Below, in pieces: positions 36,241 to 44,537 of a DNA stretch of 64,000 bases. Under the pieces are notes generated by a model that was not told the DNA's origin, searched no databases, and saw nothing but the letters and a program-made list of their open reading frames with translations. This stretch comes from AC-32 sp963763475 (GTDB lineage: Bacteria > Actinomycetota > Thermoleophilia > Gaiellales > Gaiellaceae): contig CAVXOR010000004.1 of NCBI GenBank assembly GCA_963763475.1, positions 124,001 to 188,000 of the forward strand. Direction: 5' to 3'. Made by a program: the position numbers and the translations under genes. Within the stretch, counting starts at the first letter, position 1, and each line of letters begins with the position of its first letter.

Positions 36241-36944
36241 CAGCTGGCCTGCGACGCTGCCGTCAGGTCGCGCCAGAAGAGCAGCTGCGAGAGCTCCTGG
36301 GCGAGCTCCGCGAGCGTCTGCAGCTGCTGCACGGCCGGCGTCGCGCCGCTCGGGGTTGCGCGAGCGCAGCGACGGGGCCACGATCTGCTCGAGCAGCCCC
36401 GCCTCGCGGTCGGCGGCGGTGCGGAACGTGCGCAGGTGGCGGGCCGAGATCCCGAAGCGCGCGAGCTTCGCGCAGGCGACGGCGATCTCGACGTCGTCCT
36501 CGCCGGATAGAGCTTCTCGCCGCCCTCGCGGCGCGGCTGCAAGAGCCCGAACTCCTCGAGCTCGCGAGCCAGCTCCGGCGCGATCGCGGCCCGCTCGCAG
36601 AGCTCGCCGAGGTCGAGCTCGTCGTCCGGGTCGGCGAGGCCGACCGCGCGTCGTCGCCTCGCGCTCCTTGCCGGCGCCCGAGGGCGAGGCCAGCTCCTGG
36701 CGGATCACGCGCAGCGGCAGGAACTCGTCGCGCTGCAGGCGCAGGATCGTCTCGAGCCGCTCGACGTCGTCCTCGCTGAAGAGCCGGTAGCCGCTCTGCG
36801 TCCGCCGCGGCGCGAGCAGGCCCTGGTCCTCGAGGTAGCGGATCTTCGAGATCGAGATGTCCGGGAACTCCGCCTGCAGCCGGCGGCAGACCGTCCCGAT
36901 CGTGAGCAGCCGCGACGTTCGGCGGTGGCCTCGGCGGCGCTCAT
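36240..36944 (-). pseudogene. ftsR: FtsR-like MerR-family regulator, frame broken by indels
   Basis: A MerR-type regulator of the FtsR group, which in Corynebacterium activates ftsZ. Its helix-turn-helix reads LLTIGTVCRRLQAEFPDISI, then KIRYLEDQGLLAPRRTQSGYR and FSEDDVERLETIL. The C-terminal part appears in other frames (VEIAVACAKLARFGISARHL; LAELAQELSQLLFWRD). Shifts lie near 36925, 36650, 36510 and 36350. The garA-ftsR order is the same as in mycobacteria and corynebacteria. Confidence 0.8.
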
Positions 36945-37409
36945 TTGCTCCAGGAAGCTCAGCTCGTACTTGCCGATCTGCACCTCGTCGCCGTTCTCGA
37001 GCCGGCGCCGACTCGATGCGCTTGCGGTTGACGAAGGTGCCGTTGAGGCTGCCCTGGTCCTCGATCAAGAAGGCGTCCGTCCTTCTGCACGAGCACGGCG
37101 TGCTTGCGCGAGACGGTGACGTCGTCGAGGAAGATGTCGCAGTCGGGCGAGCGGCCGATCGTGGTGCGCTCGCCCTGGGGGACGAAGTGCTCGCCCGCAC
37201 GCCCGCCGCCGGAGCGGACGACGAGCGCCGGCCCCTCGGCGCCGAGCTCCTCGAGCGTCGGCGCCCTCCTCCTCGCCCCTCCTCCGGCGTGTAGGTCTGC
37301 GTCGTCTCGGAGCCGGGCTCGTCCTTGACGAGCAGCGCGCCGCAGCGGGAGCAGTAGTTGGCGGCCTCCGGGTTCTGGAACCCGCACTCGGGCAGTAGAC
37401 GTGGCTCAT
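36941..37409 (-). pseudogene. GarA/OdhI-like protein: zinc ribbon plus FHA domain, frame broken by indels
   Basis: The N-terminus, after one base is restored near 37395, is a four-Cys ribbon (MSHVYCPECG, then NYCSRCGALL). A linker with ETTQTYT follows; it resembles the ETT phosphorylation motif of GarA/OdhI. The FHA domain is clear: TIGRSPDCDIFLDDVTVSRK, then IEDQGSLNGTFVNRKRI and VQIGKYELSFLE. GarA controls 2-oxoglutarate dehydrogenase under a Ser/Thr kinase in mycobacteria; that role here is inference. Starts right after the rsiG stop (TAGATG). Confidence 0.8.
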
Positions 37410-37661
37410 CTACCCCTCGTTGGGCGGGGCTGCCTTGCCGGCGAGGATCGCCGGCGAGCGTTGTCGACGTCGACGCTCGTCGAGCACGCTCTTGCCCCCG
37501 GTCTTCTGCAGCCGCGCCAGGAGCTCGGCGCGCAGGATGTCGATCTTGCCGTGCAGGATCCGCCGCCGGTACGAGACCTCGCGCTCTTCCTTCGTCAGCT
37601 CGTCGATCAGCTGCTTGAGGTCGTCGTCGGAGAGCGAGCCGAGATCGGGAAACGGTTCCAC
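37410..37661 (-). CDS. rsiG: RsiG-like c-di-GMP-responsive anti-sigma factor
   Basis: An 83-residue helical protein. GTG at 37661 has AAAGGG upstream. The core KEEREVSYRRRILHGKIDIL closely fits the RsiG signature E(X)3S(X)2R(X)3Q(X)3D, with His in place of Gln. In Streptomyces and Rubrobacter RsiG holds the WhiG sigma factor when loaded with c-di-GMP; Rubrobacter RsiG also carries one copy of the motif. No WhiG gene is in this window, but two GGDEF genes are. It heads the FHA-ftsR-apt row. The function is inferred from the motif. Confidence 0.72.
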   Translation of the reverse strand: MEPFPDLGSLSDDDLKQLIDELTKEEREVSYRRRILHGKIDILRAELLARLQKTGGKSVLDERRRRQRSPAILAGKAAPPNEG

Positions 37662-37692
37662 ATGACCCTTTCGTCCGCTGGACGGGGCGCTC

Positions 37693-40264
37693 CTAGTAAA
37701 GCAGACAGGCCGACCCAAGGGTCAACCTCAGCTTGAGGCTCCTGCTGCGGCGGCGCCTCTCGGTCTCCATGATCTCCTCGACGAGCGCGCGCAGCTCGGC
37801 CTCGAGCTCGGCCGAGTCCTCCTCGGTCGCTCCCTCGGCGTAGATGTGGACGAGCGGCTCGTCCGGATCGGGCAGCACCTGCGCCCAGCCGCGCTCGTCG
37901 AAGACCTTGATCCCGTCCAGCAGGTCGACGTCGCGGTCGCGCAGGCGCTCGGTCAGCACGCGCATCACCGTGCCCCTTCAGCGACCACGGGCACGGCACC
38001 TGCCGATGGACGAGCGTGCTCGCCGGCAGCTCGGCGACGAGCTCCGAGAGCGGCCGGCTGGCCGGCGCGAGCAGCTCGAGCAGCTTGCAGAGGCTCGCCA
38101 CCGCGTCGTAGGCCGGCAGGAACTCCGGGAAGACGTAGCCGCCTCCGACGCGCGCCGGCGAAGACGACGCCGTCCCGGCCGCGGCCTTCGGTCAGCTCGG
38201 CGAGCGACGCCGGCGTCCGGACGACCTCGAGCCCGCTGCCCTCGACCAGCTCGTCGACCTGGCTCGTGACCGTGATCGGGAAGGCGAGCTTGCCGCTGCC
38301 GGCCGTCGGAGCCGAGCAGGCGCAGGAAGAGGAGGAGCGCCTGCTCGACCGGGATCTCGCGCGCCTCGCTCGTCGATCAGGAAGAGCCGCTCGCCGGCGC
38401 GGTCGAAGACGACGCCGAGGTCGGCGCCGACGCCGAAACGAGCCGCTTCGCCTGGCCGATCGCTTCGCGCAGCGCCCGTGGGAGCCTCGCCGGCCGTCCG
38501 CGGACGAAGCCGTGCGCGCCGATCGCCTCGACCCCGAGCGGGCCGAGCAGGAGCGGCAGCACGTGACGACGCGGCCGAGTAGCCGTAGTCGACGACGAGG
38601 CGGAAGCCGCGGGCCCGGATCGCCGTCCACGTCGAGCGCTCGCGAGCAGGTCCTGCGCGTAGCTCTCGCGGACACGGGCCGGATAGCTGACGGAGCCGAC
38701 CGCGTTGAAGGCCGCCCGCCGCAGCTCGAGGCGCGTGAAGTGCTTCTCGATCTCCTTCTGCAGCCCGGCGGTCAGCTGGATGCCCGGCTGCTCGAAGAAG
38801 CGGATCTCGACCACCTCGGGATCGCTGTAGCTGACGCCGACGTGGAAGCCGGCGTCGAAGCCTTCGCTCTTCAGCAGATGGCGGCTGACCGCGGCGGGCA
38901 GCACGCGCAGGTCGGCGACGTCGACGCCGGTCGAGTTGAGGCCGGAGATCATCGCGCGCTTGACCATCCGGCAGGCGGCCGGGGACTCCCGGCTGGCCGA
39001 CGACCCGCGCCGCCGCGCTTGAGCGCCGTTCCGAGCGCAGCCGCCAGGCGCACGGCCGTCTCGGGCGTGAGGTCGACGTTGACGAGCCCGGAGACGCCGT
39101 CCTCGCCGAACAGGCGCGACGACGCGCGCGACTCCCAGATCAGGCTCTCGTGGATCTGCGCGCCGGTCTCGACCTCCTTGTACGGGTAGATCCGCACGCT
39201 GCGGCAGCACGACGCTCTGGGCGCCGAGGGTGACCTCGTCGCCGATCGCCGCGCCCTCGTGGACATGAGCGTGCGCGCGGATGTCGCAGGCGCGGCCGAC
39301 GATCGCGCCCTCGACGCGGGCGCTGCGGCCGATGTGCGTCGCGGCGTCGATCACCGAGCGCTCGTGCGCGCGCGCTCGCAGCAGCGTCACGCTCGAGCCG
39401 AGCACCGAGTAGGCGCCGACCGAGGCGTCCGGGGCGATGCGGCAGTAGTTGCCGAGGAACGCCGGCCCCTCGATCGCGTCGAGGTCGTCGACCTCCACCC
39501 CCTCCCCCAGCCAGATGTTGCCGCGCAGGCGGATGCCCGCGGATGTTCGAGCTGCACCGCGCTCGTCCAGCGCGTCGAAGTTCGCCTGCCGGAACTGGTC
39601 GAGGTTGCCGATGTCCTGCCAGTAGCCGTCGAGCACGTGCCCGTAGAGCGGCCGGCCCATCTCGAGCAGCAGCGGGAAGAGCTCCTTCGAGAAGTCGTAC
39701 GGCCGGTCGGTGGGCACGTGGCGCAGCACCTCCGGCTCGAGCACGTAGATGCCGGTGTTGATCGTGTCCGAGAAGACCTGGCTCCACGACGGCTTCTCGA
39801 GGAAACGCTCGATCCGGCCCTCCTCGTCGGTGACGACGATCCCGAACTCGAGCGGGTTCTCGACCGACTTGAGCCCGATCGTGACCGCCGCGCCCTTCTC
39901 GTGGTGCGTGTCGATCAGCTCGGTCAGGTCGACGTCGCAGAGCGCGTCGCCGGAGATGACGAGGAACGTCTCGTCGAGCCGGTCGCTCGCCAGGCGGACC
40001 GAGCCGGCGGTGCCGAGCGGCGACTCCTCGACCGAGTACTCGATGTTCAGGCCGAGCGCTCTCGCCGTCGCCGAAGTAGCTGCGGATCGCCTGCGGCATG
40101 AAGGCGACGGTCACGATCACGTCCTCGATCCCGTGCTTGCGCAGCAGCTCGAGGATGTGCTCCATGCACGGCTTGCCGACGATCGGCACCATCGGCTTCG
40201 GCTGGTTCGAGGTCAGCGGGCGCAGGCGCGTGCCCTCGCCGCCGGCCATCACGACGGCCTTCAC
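37693..40264 (-). pseudogene. Mannose-1-phosphate guanylyltransferase fused to a degenerate phosphomannomutase, frame broken by indels
   Basis: About 857 codons. The N-terminal nucleotidyltransferase has AGGEGTRLRPLT at the start and DGYWQDIGNLDQF near 225. Left-handed helix repeats follow, then a phosphohexomutase-like part (SGLNSTGVDVADLRVLPAAV; FDERGWAQVLPDPDEP). In that part the metal motif DGDxDR reads DRAGER near 38400 and the catalytic Ser loop reads SYSDP, so mutase activity is doubtful. Shifts lie near 40060, 39540, 39205, 39000, 38580, 38440, 38305, 38160 and 37972, among others. GTG at 40264 overlaps the pgsA-like stop. It would make GDP-mannose. Confidence 0.8.
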
Positions 40265-40810
40265 GCCGCCACCTCGCGTCTGGCCTTGCGCAGGTAGCCG
40301 AGCGAGCGCGATAGCGGCCAGCACGACGCCCGCCCAGAAGATCCAGAGCGGCCACTCGGTGCCTTCCCGCGTGACCATCACGAACGCGAGCGACGCGTAG
40401 AGCAGCCAGGTGGCCGCCTTGCCGGCGAGATTGACCGAGAAGTCGTAGCCGCGATCCACGACCAGCTTGTACCCGGCGACGAGCGCGACGTCACGCGCGG
40501 GGATCGCCAGCGCGACCCACGGCAGGCGATCCGCGTGCCAGAGCAGGATCACGGCCGCGTCGATCATCAGCCGGTCGGCGAGCGGGTCGGCGATCTTGCC
40601 GAAGCTCGACTCGACGTGCCAGCGCCGCGCGAGCCAGCCGTCGATCTGGTCGGTGACGCCGGCGACGCCGAAGACGATCGCCGCCGGCCAGCTGTGGCCG
40701 CCGTCGGCGGTCAGGAGCAGCACGACGAAGACCGGGATCAGGACGAGCCGCACGATCGTGAGCGCGTTCGGGATCTGCGCTAGCGGGGCTGGAACCGCGC
40801 GAGTGGCCAC
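40261..40810 (-). pseudogene. pgsA: CDP-alcohol phosphatidyltransferase (PgsA-like), one frameshift near the end
   Basis: A phospholipid head-group transferase of about 183 residues. The family signature D-G-x2-A-R-x8-G-x3-D-x3-D is complete (DQIDGWLARRW, then FGKIADPLADRL). Several membrane segments follow. One indel near 40300 throws the last 15 codons out of frame; without it the gene would end in a GTGA overlap with the next gene. The GTG start is 6 nt behind a TATCCT box. PgsA (phosphatidylglycerophosphate) is the likely role; another CDP-alcohol substrate is possible. Confidence 0.8.
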
Positions 40811-40816
40811 GGTGCA

Positions 40817-40822
40817 AGGATA
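40817..40822 (-). promoter_or_regulatory. -10 box TATCCT before the pgsA-like gene
   Basis: On the minus strand TATCCT is followed by 6 nt and the GTG at 40810. It lies in the 17-nt gap shared with the divergent hutF-like gene. Confidence 0.45.
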
Positions 40823-40827
40823 CGGGG

Positions 40828-41837
40828 GTGGCGGAGCGCCTCTCGCTGCCGGGCTTCGTGAACGCGCACTCGCACGCGTTCCAGCGCGCGCTGCGCGGAG
40901 CGACCGAGGGCGACGACTTCTGGGCCTGGCGCGATGCGATGCTCGAGCTGGCAGGCTGCGCTGACGCCCGAGCAGGTGCGCAGCGGCTACGCCCAGGTCT
41001 ACCGCGAGATGCTCGACGCCGGCTACACGGCCGTCGGGCGAGTTCCACTACCTCGGGCTCGCCGAGGCGCATGCGGCCGTCGAGGCGGCGGCCGAGGCCG
41101 GGATCGAACTCGTGCTGCTGCTCGCCGCCTACGGGCGCGGCGGGATCGACCGCTTCCGGCAGGAGTCCGTCGCCGACTACCTGCTCGCAGCTCGAGGAGC
41201 TGCGCGCGGCCGGCGTGCGCGTCGGGCTCGCCCCCCACTCTGTGCGCGCGTGCCCGCGCGACTGGCTCGAGGAGCTCGGTCGCTACGCAGCCGCCGAGGC
41301 GCTGCCGCTGCACGTCCACGCCGACGAGCAGCCGCGCGAGATCGAGGAGTGCCTCGCCGAGCACGGCCTGCGGCCGATCGAGCTGCTGACGGAGACCGGC
41401 TGCCTCGGCCCGCACACGACGGTCGTCCACGCGACCCATGCCGACGCGCGAGAGCTCGACCTGCTCGCCGAGGCGGGAGCGCGGGTCTGCGTCTGCCCGA
41501 CGACCGAGGCCAATCTCGGCGACGGCTTCGCGCCGGTACGAGGCTCTCTGCGAGCGCGGAATCGGCATCTGCATCGGCTCGGACTCGAACGTACGCATCG
41601 ACCCGCTCGAGGAGCTGCGCGAGCTGGAGGGCATCGCCCGCCGCCGCGCCGGCAAGCGCAACGTCGTCTCGGTCTCGAGCCTGCTCTGCTTCGGCGCTGA
41701 CGAGGGCGCGGCGGCACTCGGGCTCGAGTCGTGGCCGGACGTCGAGGTCGAACCTCGACCATCCGTCGCTGGCGGGCGTCGAGGACGTGCACGCCGGCCT
41801 CGTCTTCGGCTGCTCGGCGGACGTGTTGCGTGAATAG
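40828..41837 (+). pseudogene. hutF: Formimidoylglutamate deiminase-like amidohydrolase, frame broken by indels
   Basis: A metal-dependent amidohydrolase best matching HutF (histidine degradation). Conserved parts are LPGFVNAHSHAFQRALRG, LTPEQVRSGYAQVYREML, APHSVRACPRDWL, HVHADEQPREIEECL, VVHATHAD and GSDSNVRIDPLEELREL. Single-base shifts lie near 40963, 41040, 41190, 41540 and 41750. A related deaminase cannot be excluded. The HxH at the start and the Asp in GSDSN are the metal and catalytic residues expected of the class. Confidence 0.75.
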
Positions 41838-41838
41838 A

Positions 41839-41866
41839 CGAAGGCCCGCCGGTCGGCGGGCCTTCG
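41839..41866. terminator. Bidirectional terminator between hutF-like and collagen-like genes
   Basis: A 12-bp perfect stem (41839-41850 with 41855-41866) closes a GGTC loop and is followed on the plus strand by CTCTTGCG. It stands between two convergent genes. Confidence 0.75.
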
Positions 41867-41886
41867 CTCTTGCGTGAGTCGGTGGT

Positions 41887-42855
41887 CTATGCGCAGTAGG
41901 CGAACACGAGCAGGCTGCCCGAGTTGCCGGACGACTGCGTGACGGTCCAGCCGTGGCCGGCCTGAGCCGCCGTGTGTCCCAGGTCGTCACCTTCGTACCA
42001 GCGGTACGACTCGGTCACCGAGCCCTGGGCGATGAAGCCGCCGCTGAGGGCGAACTTCCCGGTCGGGCAGGCGACGGTCGTCGTCTTCTGCCCGGGCGAA
42101 CCGGCGGCCGAGACCTGCACGATCGCCGTGCCGTCGAGACCGGCCGGGCCGGTGGCGCCCCGGAGGCCCTGCGGCCCCTGCGGTCCTTGCGGCCCCTGCG
42201 CGCCGGCAGCGCCGTCGGCACCGGTAGCTCCGTTGTCACCCTTGATGCCCTGTGACCCCTGGGGTCCTTGCGACCCCTGCGAGCCCTGAGCCCCGGCAGC
42301 TCCGTCGGCACCGGTAGCTCCGGTGTCGCCCTTGATGCCCTGCGGCCCCTGCGGCCCGATCGGACCAGCTGCACCGCCTGAACCGGAATCGCCGTCTGTG
42401 CCCGGATCGCCCTGGTCTCCCTTCGGGCCCTGAGGCCCGATCGGCCCCTGCGGGCCCATCGGACCGATCGCACCGGCAGGCCCGGCCTCCCCGGAGGCCC
42501 CGGCAGCTCCCGCCGCCCCGGCGGGTCCCTGCGTTCCCGGAGAGCCCTGAGCGCCGGCAGACCCCTGCGCTCCCTGCGGCCCGGCCGGCCCCTGGGGGCC
42601 CGGCGTACCCGGCAATCCCTTCGCGCCCCGCCGTGCCTTGCCGAAGATGTCGGAGACCCGGTAGCGCTTCCAGCCCACGCTGCAGCGGTTGTGCTGCCGA
42701 CGCGAGATGACCTTGATCAGCCCGTTGTGCAGGTTCACGCACACGAAGGTGCGCTGAAAGCGGCGCTGGGCCGAGCTCGAGCTGCCTTGTGCGCTCGAGA
42801 CGAGCATGACGGACAGCGCAACAGCAGCCGCCCACAGCAAGATTCCCTTCTTCAT
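41887..42855 (-). CDS. Secreted collagen-like protein
   Basis: A 322-residue exported protein. ATG at 42855 follows GAGGGAGGGG. A signal peptide (MKKGILLWAAAVALSVMLVS) is followed by a 60-residue region with two Cys (RTFVCVNLHNG, then HNRCSVGWKR). Next come 55 uninterrupted Gly-X-Y triplets (165 residues) and an 80-residue C-terminal domain with two Cys (TVACPTGKFALSGGF; ending FAYCA) that may set trimer register or bind a ligand. A block of about 75 nt is repeated within the Gly-X-Y part. A surface fibre or adhesin is the likely role. Confidence 0.88.
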   Translation of the reverse strand: MKKGILLWAAAVALSVMLVSSAQGSSSSAQRRFQRTFVCVNLHNGLIKVISRRQHNRCSVGWKRYRVSDIFGKARRGAKGLPGTPGPQGPAGPQGAQGSAGAQGSPGTQGPAGAAGAAGASGEAGPAGAIGPMGPQGPIGPQGPKGDQGDPGTDGDSGSGGAAGPIGPQGPQGIKGDTGATGADGAAGAQGSQGSQGPQGSQGIKGDNGATGADGAAGAQGPQGPQGPQGLRGATGPAGLDGTAIVQVSAAGSPGQKTTTVACPTGKFALSGGFIAQGSVTESYRWYEGDDLGHTAAQAGHGWTVTQSSGNSGSLLVFAYCA

Positions 42856-43168
42856 TACCCCTCCCTCAATGTGGCGTGCGTCGATTAGCCGACGCGTTGC
42901 CACTCCCGCACTCAGAGTGGTCGCAGTTGGGACTTGGGGCTACCGGCCCTCTGGCTAGTTCGGGCCGACCAAAGGTCGTGGTCTCCGAGGTTTATCGCCC
43001 GACCTAGCGGAGCCATTCCTCACTGCCTCTCGGACGCCAGTCGAGATTCTGCCAGCGTCTGCTGCGATTCAGGCGCCGGCCCGAGTTGCATCTCGCGGGA
43101 TTTTGTCGGACTCTGTCAGGAACTTTTCAACGGGGGCGATCGCAACGGCCGTCGACACGGCGCACAAC
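42856..43168. other. 313-nt intergenic region, no gene
   Basis: Divergent control region between the collagen-like gene and the next membrane gene. It holds a 6-bp inverted repeat with a 6-nt loop (42878-42895) just upstream of the collagen-like ribosome site. I see no RNA gene or coding frame in the rest. Confidence 0.4.
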
Positions 43169-43933
43169 ATGGAAGTGGCAGCGAGGCGACAGCGTTTGAA
43201 GAAGACGCGGACCGACGTGCTCGTCCGCGTGCAGATCCTGTTCTTGGTCGCGCTCTCGGGGGTGATGCTGGTCGCTCTCGTGCACCTGGCCGGCCAGGTC
43301 TTTTCTCCGGCCCCACCGGCATCTCAACCGCAGCCGCGCGGTTTCGTATGGGGCGGGAAGACGTTCGTCGACCTGCAGTCGTTCGCGACCTGGCTTCGCG
43401 GCCGGGGGTATTCGTACGAGACCTGGGCTCAGAACCACAGACGACGAGCAGGCCTTCCCCTGCTGCCCTCGCAGGAACCGGCAGAGGCGCAAGACGGAAC
43501 GCCGCGCTGGGTCGGAGTACTGGTGGGCGCCGGTGCGATCGCCTTCGTGCTCTGCTGCTTCGTGATCGTCTGGCGCAGACGCCGGTCCTGGAGACGACTG
43601 GCCGGCGCCCGGCTCGCGAGCGCGAGTTGGACCGAGCGGGCGCACTTCGAAGCCGACTGGTGGCGAGCAGCTGCCGGGGAGTTCCGCCAGATCAAGCATG
43701 CGGCGGCCGCGGCGGGATCTAGAGCAGCGCATGCCACCGTGCGCCGCCTCTCGTCTGCGCGCGGGGAGCTCCTTCAGCTCCGCGTCGACTGGACTCGCTT
43801 GCGGCAGCGCGGCGCGTACGCGCTGCGCGTCATCCGCCACCGGGCCAATCCTTCGCACGGAGACGCCTTTTGGTACGGCGCAGCGACTTTGTTGGCGGTC
43901 GCGATGGGGCTCGTCGCCGTCCGCCTAGGCTGA
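43169..43933 (+). CDS. Membrane protein of unknown function, three helices
   Basis: About 254 residues. Hydrophobic segments lie near 22-45, 115-137 and 235-252. Between the first two is an outside domain with RGFVWGGKTFVDLQSFATWL, and between the last two a long, basic, Trp- and Arg-rich cytosolic region. The start is uncertain: ATG at 43169 or TTG at 43103; neither has a clear ribosome site. No family was recognised. Its place between accessory genes gives no hint of function. Confidence 0.55.
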   Translation: MEVAARRQRLKKTRTDVLVRVQILFLVALSGVMLVALVHLAGQVFSPAPPASQPQPRGFVWGGKTFVDLQSFATWLRGRGYSYETWAQNHRRRAGLPLLPSQEPAEAQDGTPRWVGVLVGAGAIAFVLCCFVIVWRRRRSWRRLAGARLASASWTERAHFEADWWRAAAGEFRQIKHAAAAAGSRAAHATVRRLSSARGELLQLRVDWTRLRQRGAYALRVIRHRANPSHGDAFWYGAATLLAVAMGLVAVRLG

Positions 43934-44008
43934 CACACCTGCATAGGCGCTCTTCCCAAGCGTCGCTCAAGACAGCACGCGCACGGACGAGGGCAGAAGG
44001 CTGCCCGG

Positions 44009-44242
44009 TCAGCGACGTGGCGAGGCGGTCGCGTGCTCGGACCGCGACGAAGGAGCGTCCACGGCTCGCGGCACCTCGAGTGCTTCCCGCTCAACGGGTG
44101 CGTTCGCCCAGGCCTCCGTCTCGATCAGCTGCGATACATCGGCACCGATCCTGCCCAGGATCGCGGCCAGAACAATCGAGACCACGAGGGACAGAGCCAG
44201 GAACGCGCCCACCCCGATTACAACCCAGAGCCACCAAATCAC
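44009..44242 (-). CDS. Small membrane protein preceded by a 9-codon leader frame
   Basis: A 77-residue frame with one long hydrophobic segment (about 1-30: WWLWVVIGVGAFLALSLVV) and a polar tail. Its GTG overlaps the stop of a tiny upstream frame (44239-44268) that itself has an ATG with GGAGGG. Either the small peptide couples translation, or one base is missing and the true protein begins at that ATG (MSDAKR...). The membrane pattern supports a real gene. Confidence 0.45.
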   Translation of the reverse strand: MIWWLWVVIGVGAFLALSLVVSIVLAAILGRIGADVSQLIETEAWANAPVEREALEVPRAVDAPSSRSEHATASPRR

Positions 44243-44537
44243 GATGATCGGCGTTTCGCGTCTGACATGGACCCTCCTTCTCGCGAGGCGCGCTGCACGC
44301 AGCGCGCCTCCAGTGGCTGTTCCCCCATTGACGTCCCCAAGCGGAAATCCTTGCGGTCGCGGCCTCCCTCGAACGAACACACTTCACCGCCATGGCGCAG
44401 GATTTTCTGGCCCCGACGCATCTATTCGACGACCGGAGATCCGAGACCGGGGAGCTTGGTCGTGCGGTGCTTCTTGCTATCCGGCGGTCCGTGATTACTC
44501 TGGGAATCGAAGCTCGAGGAGAAGGGGGTCGGAGTAA
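44243..44537. other. 295-nt region upstream of the phosphoesterase gene
   Basis: Apart from the leader frame at 44239-44268, no gene is supported. A promoter for the next gene is at its right end. Confidence 0.35.
44474..44501 (+). promoter_or_regulatory. Promoter of the metallophosphoesterase gene
   Basis: TTGCTA (44474-44479) and TACTCT (44496-44501) are 16 nt apart. A leader with GAGGAGAAGGGGG runs to the ATG at 44538. Confidence 0.45.

Noticed and set aside
42170..42350. CRISPR array suggested by repeated GC-rich units
   Set aside because: The periodicity is the 9-nt Gly-X-Y codon pattern of the collagen-like gene, with no spacers.
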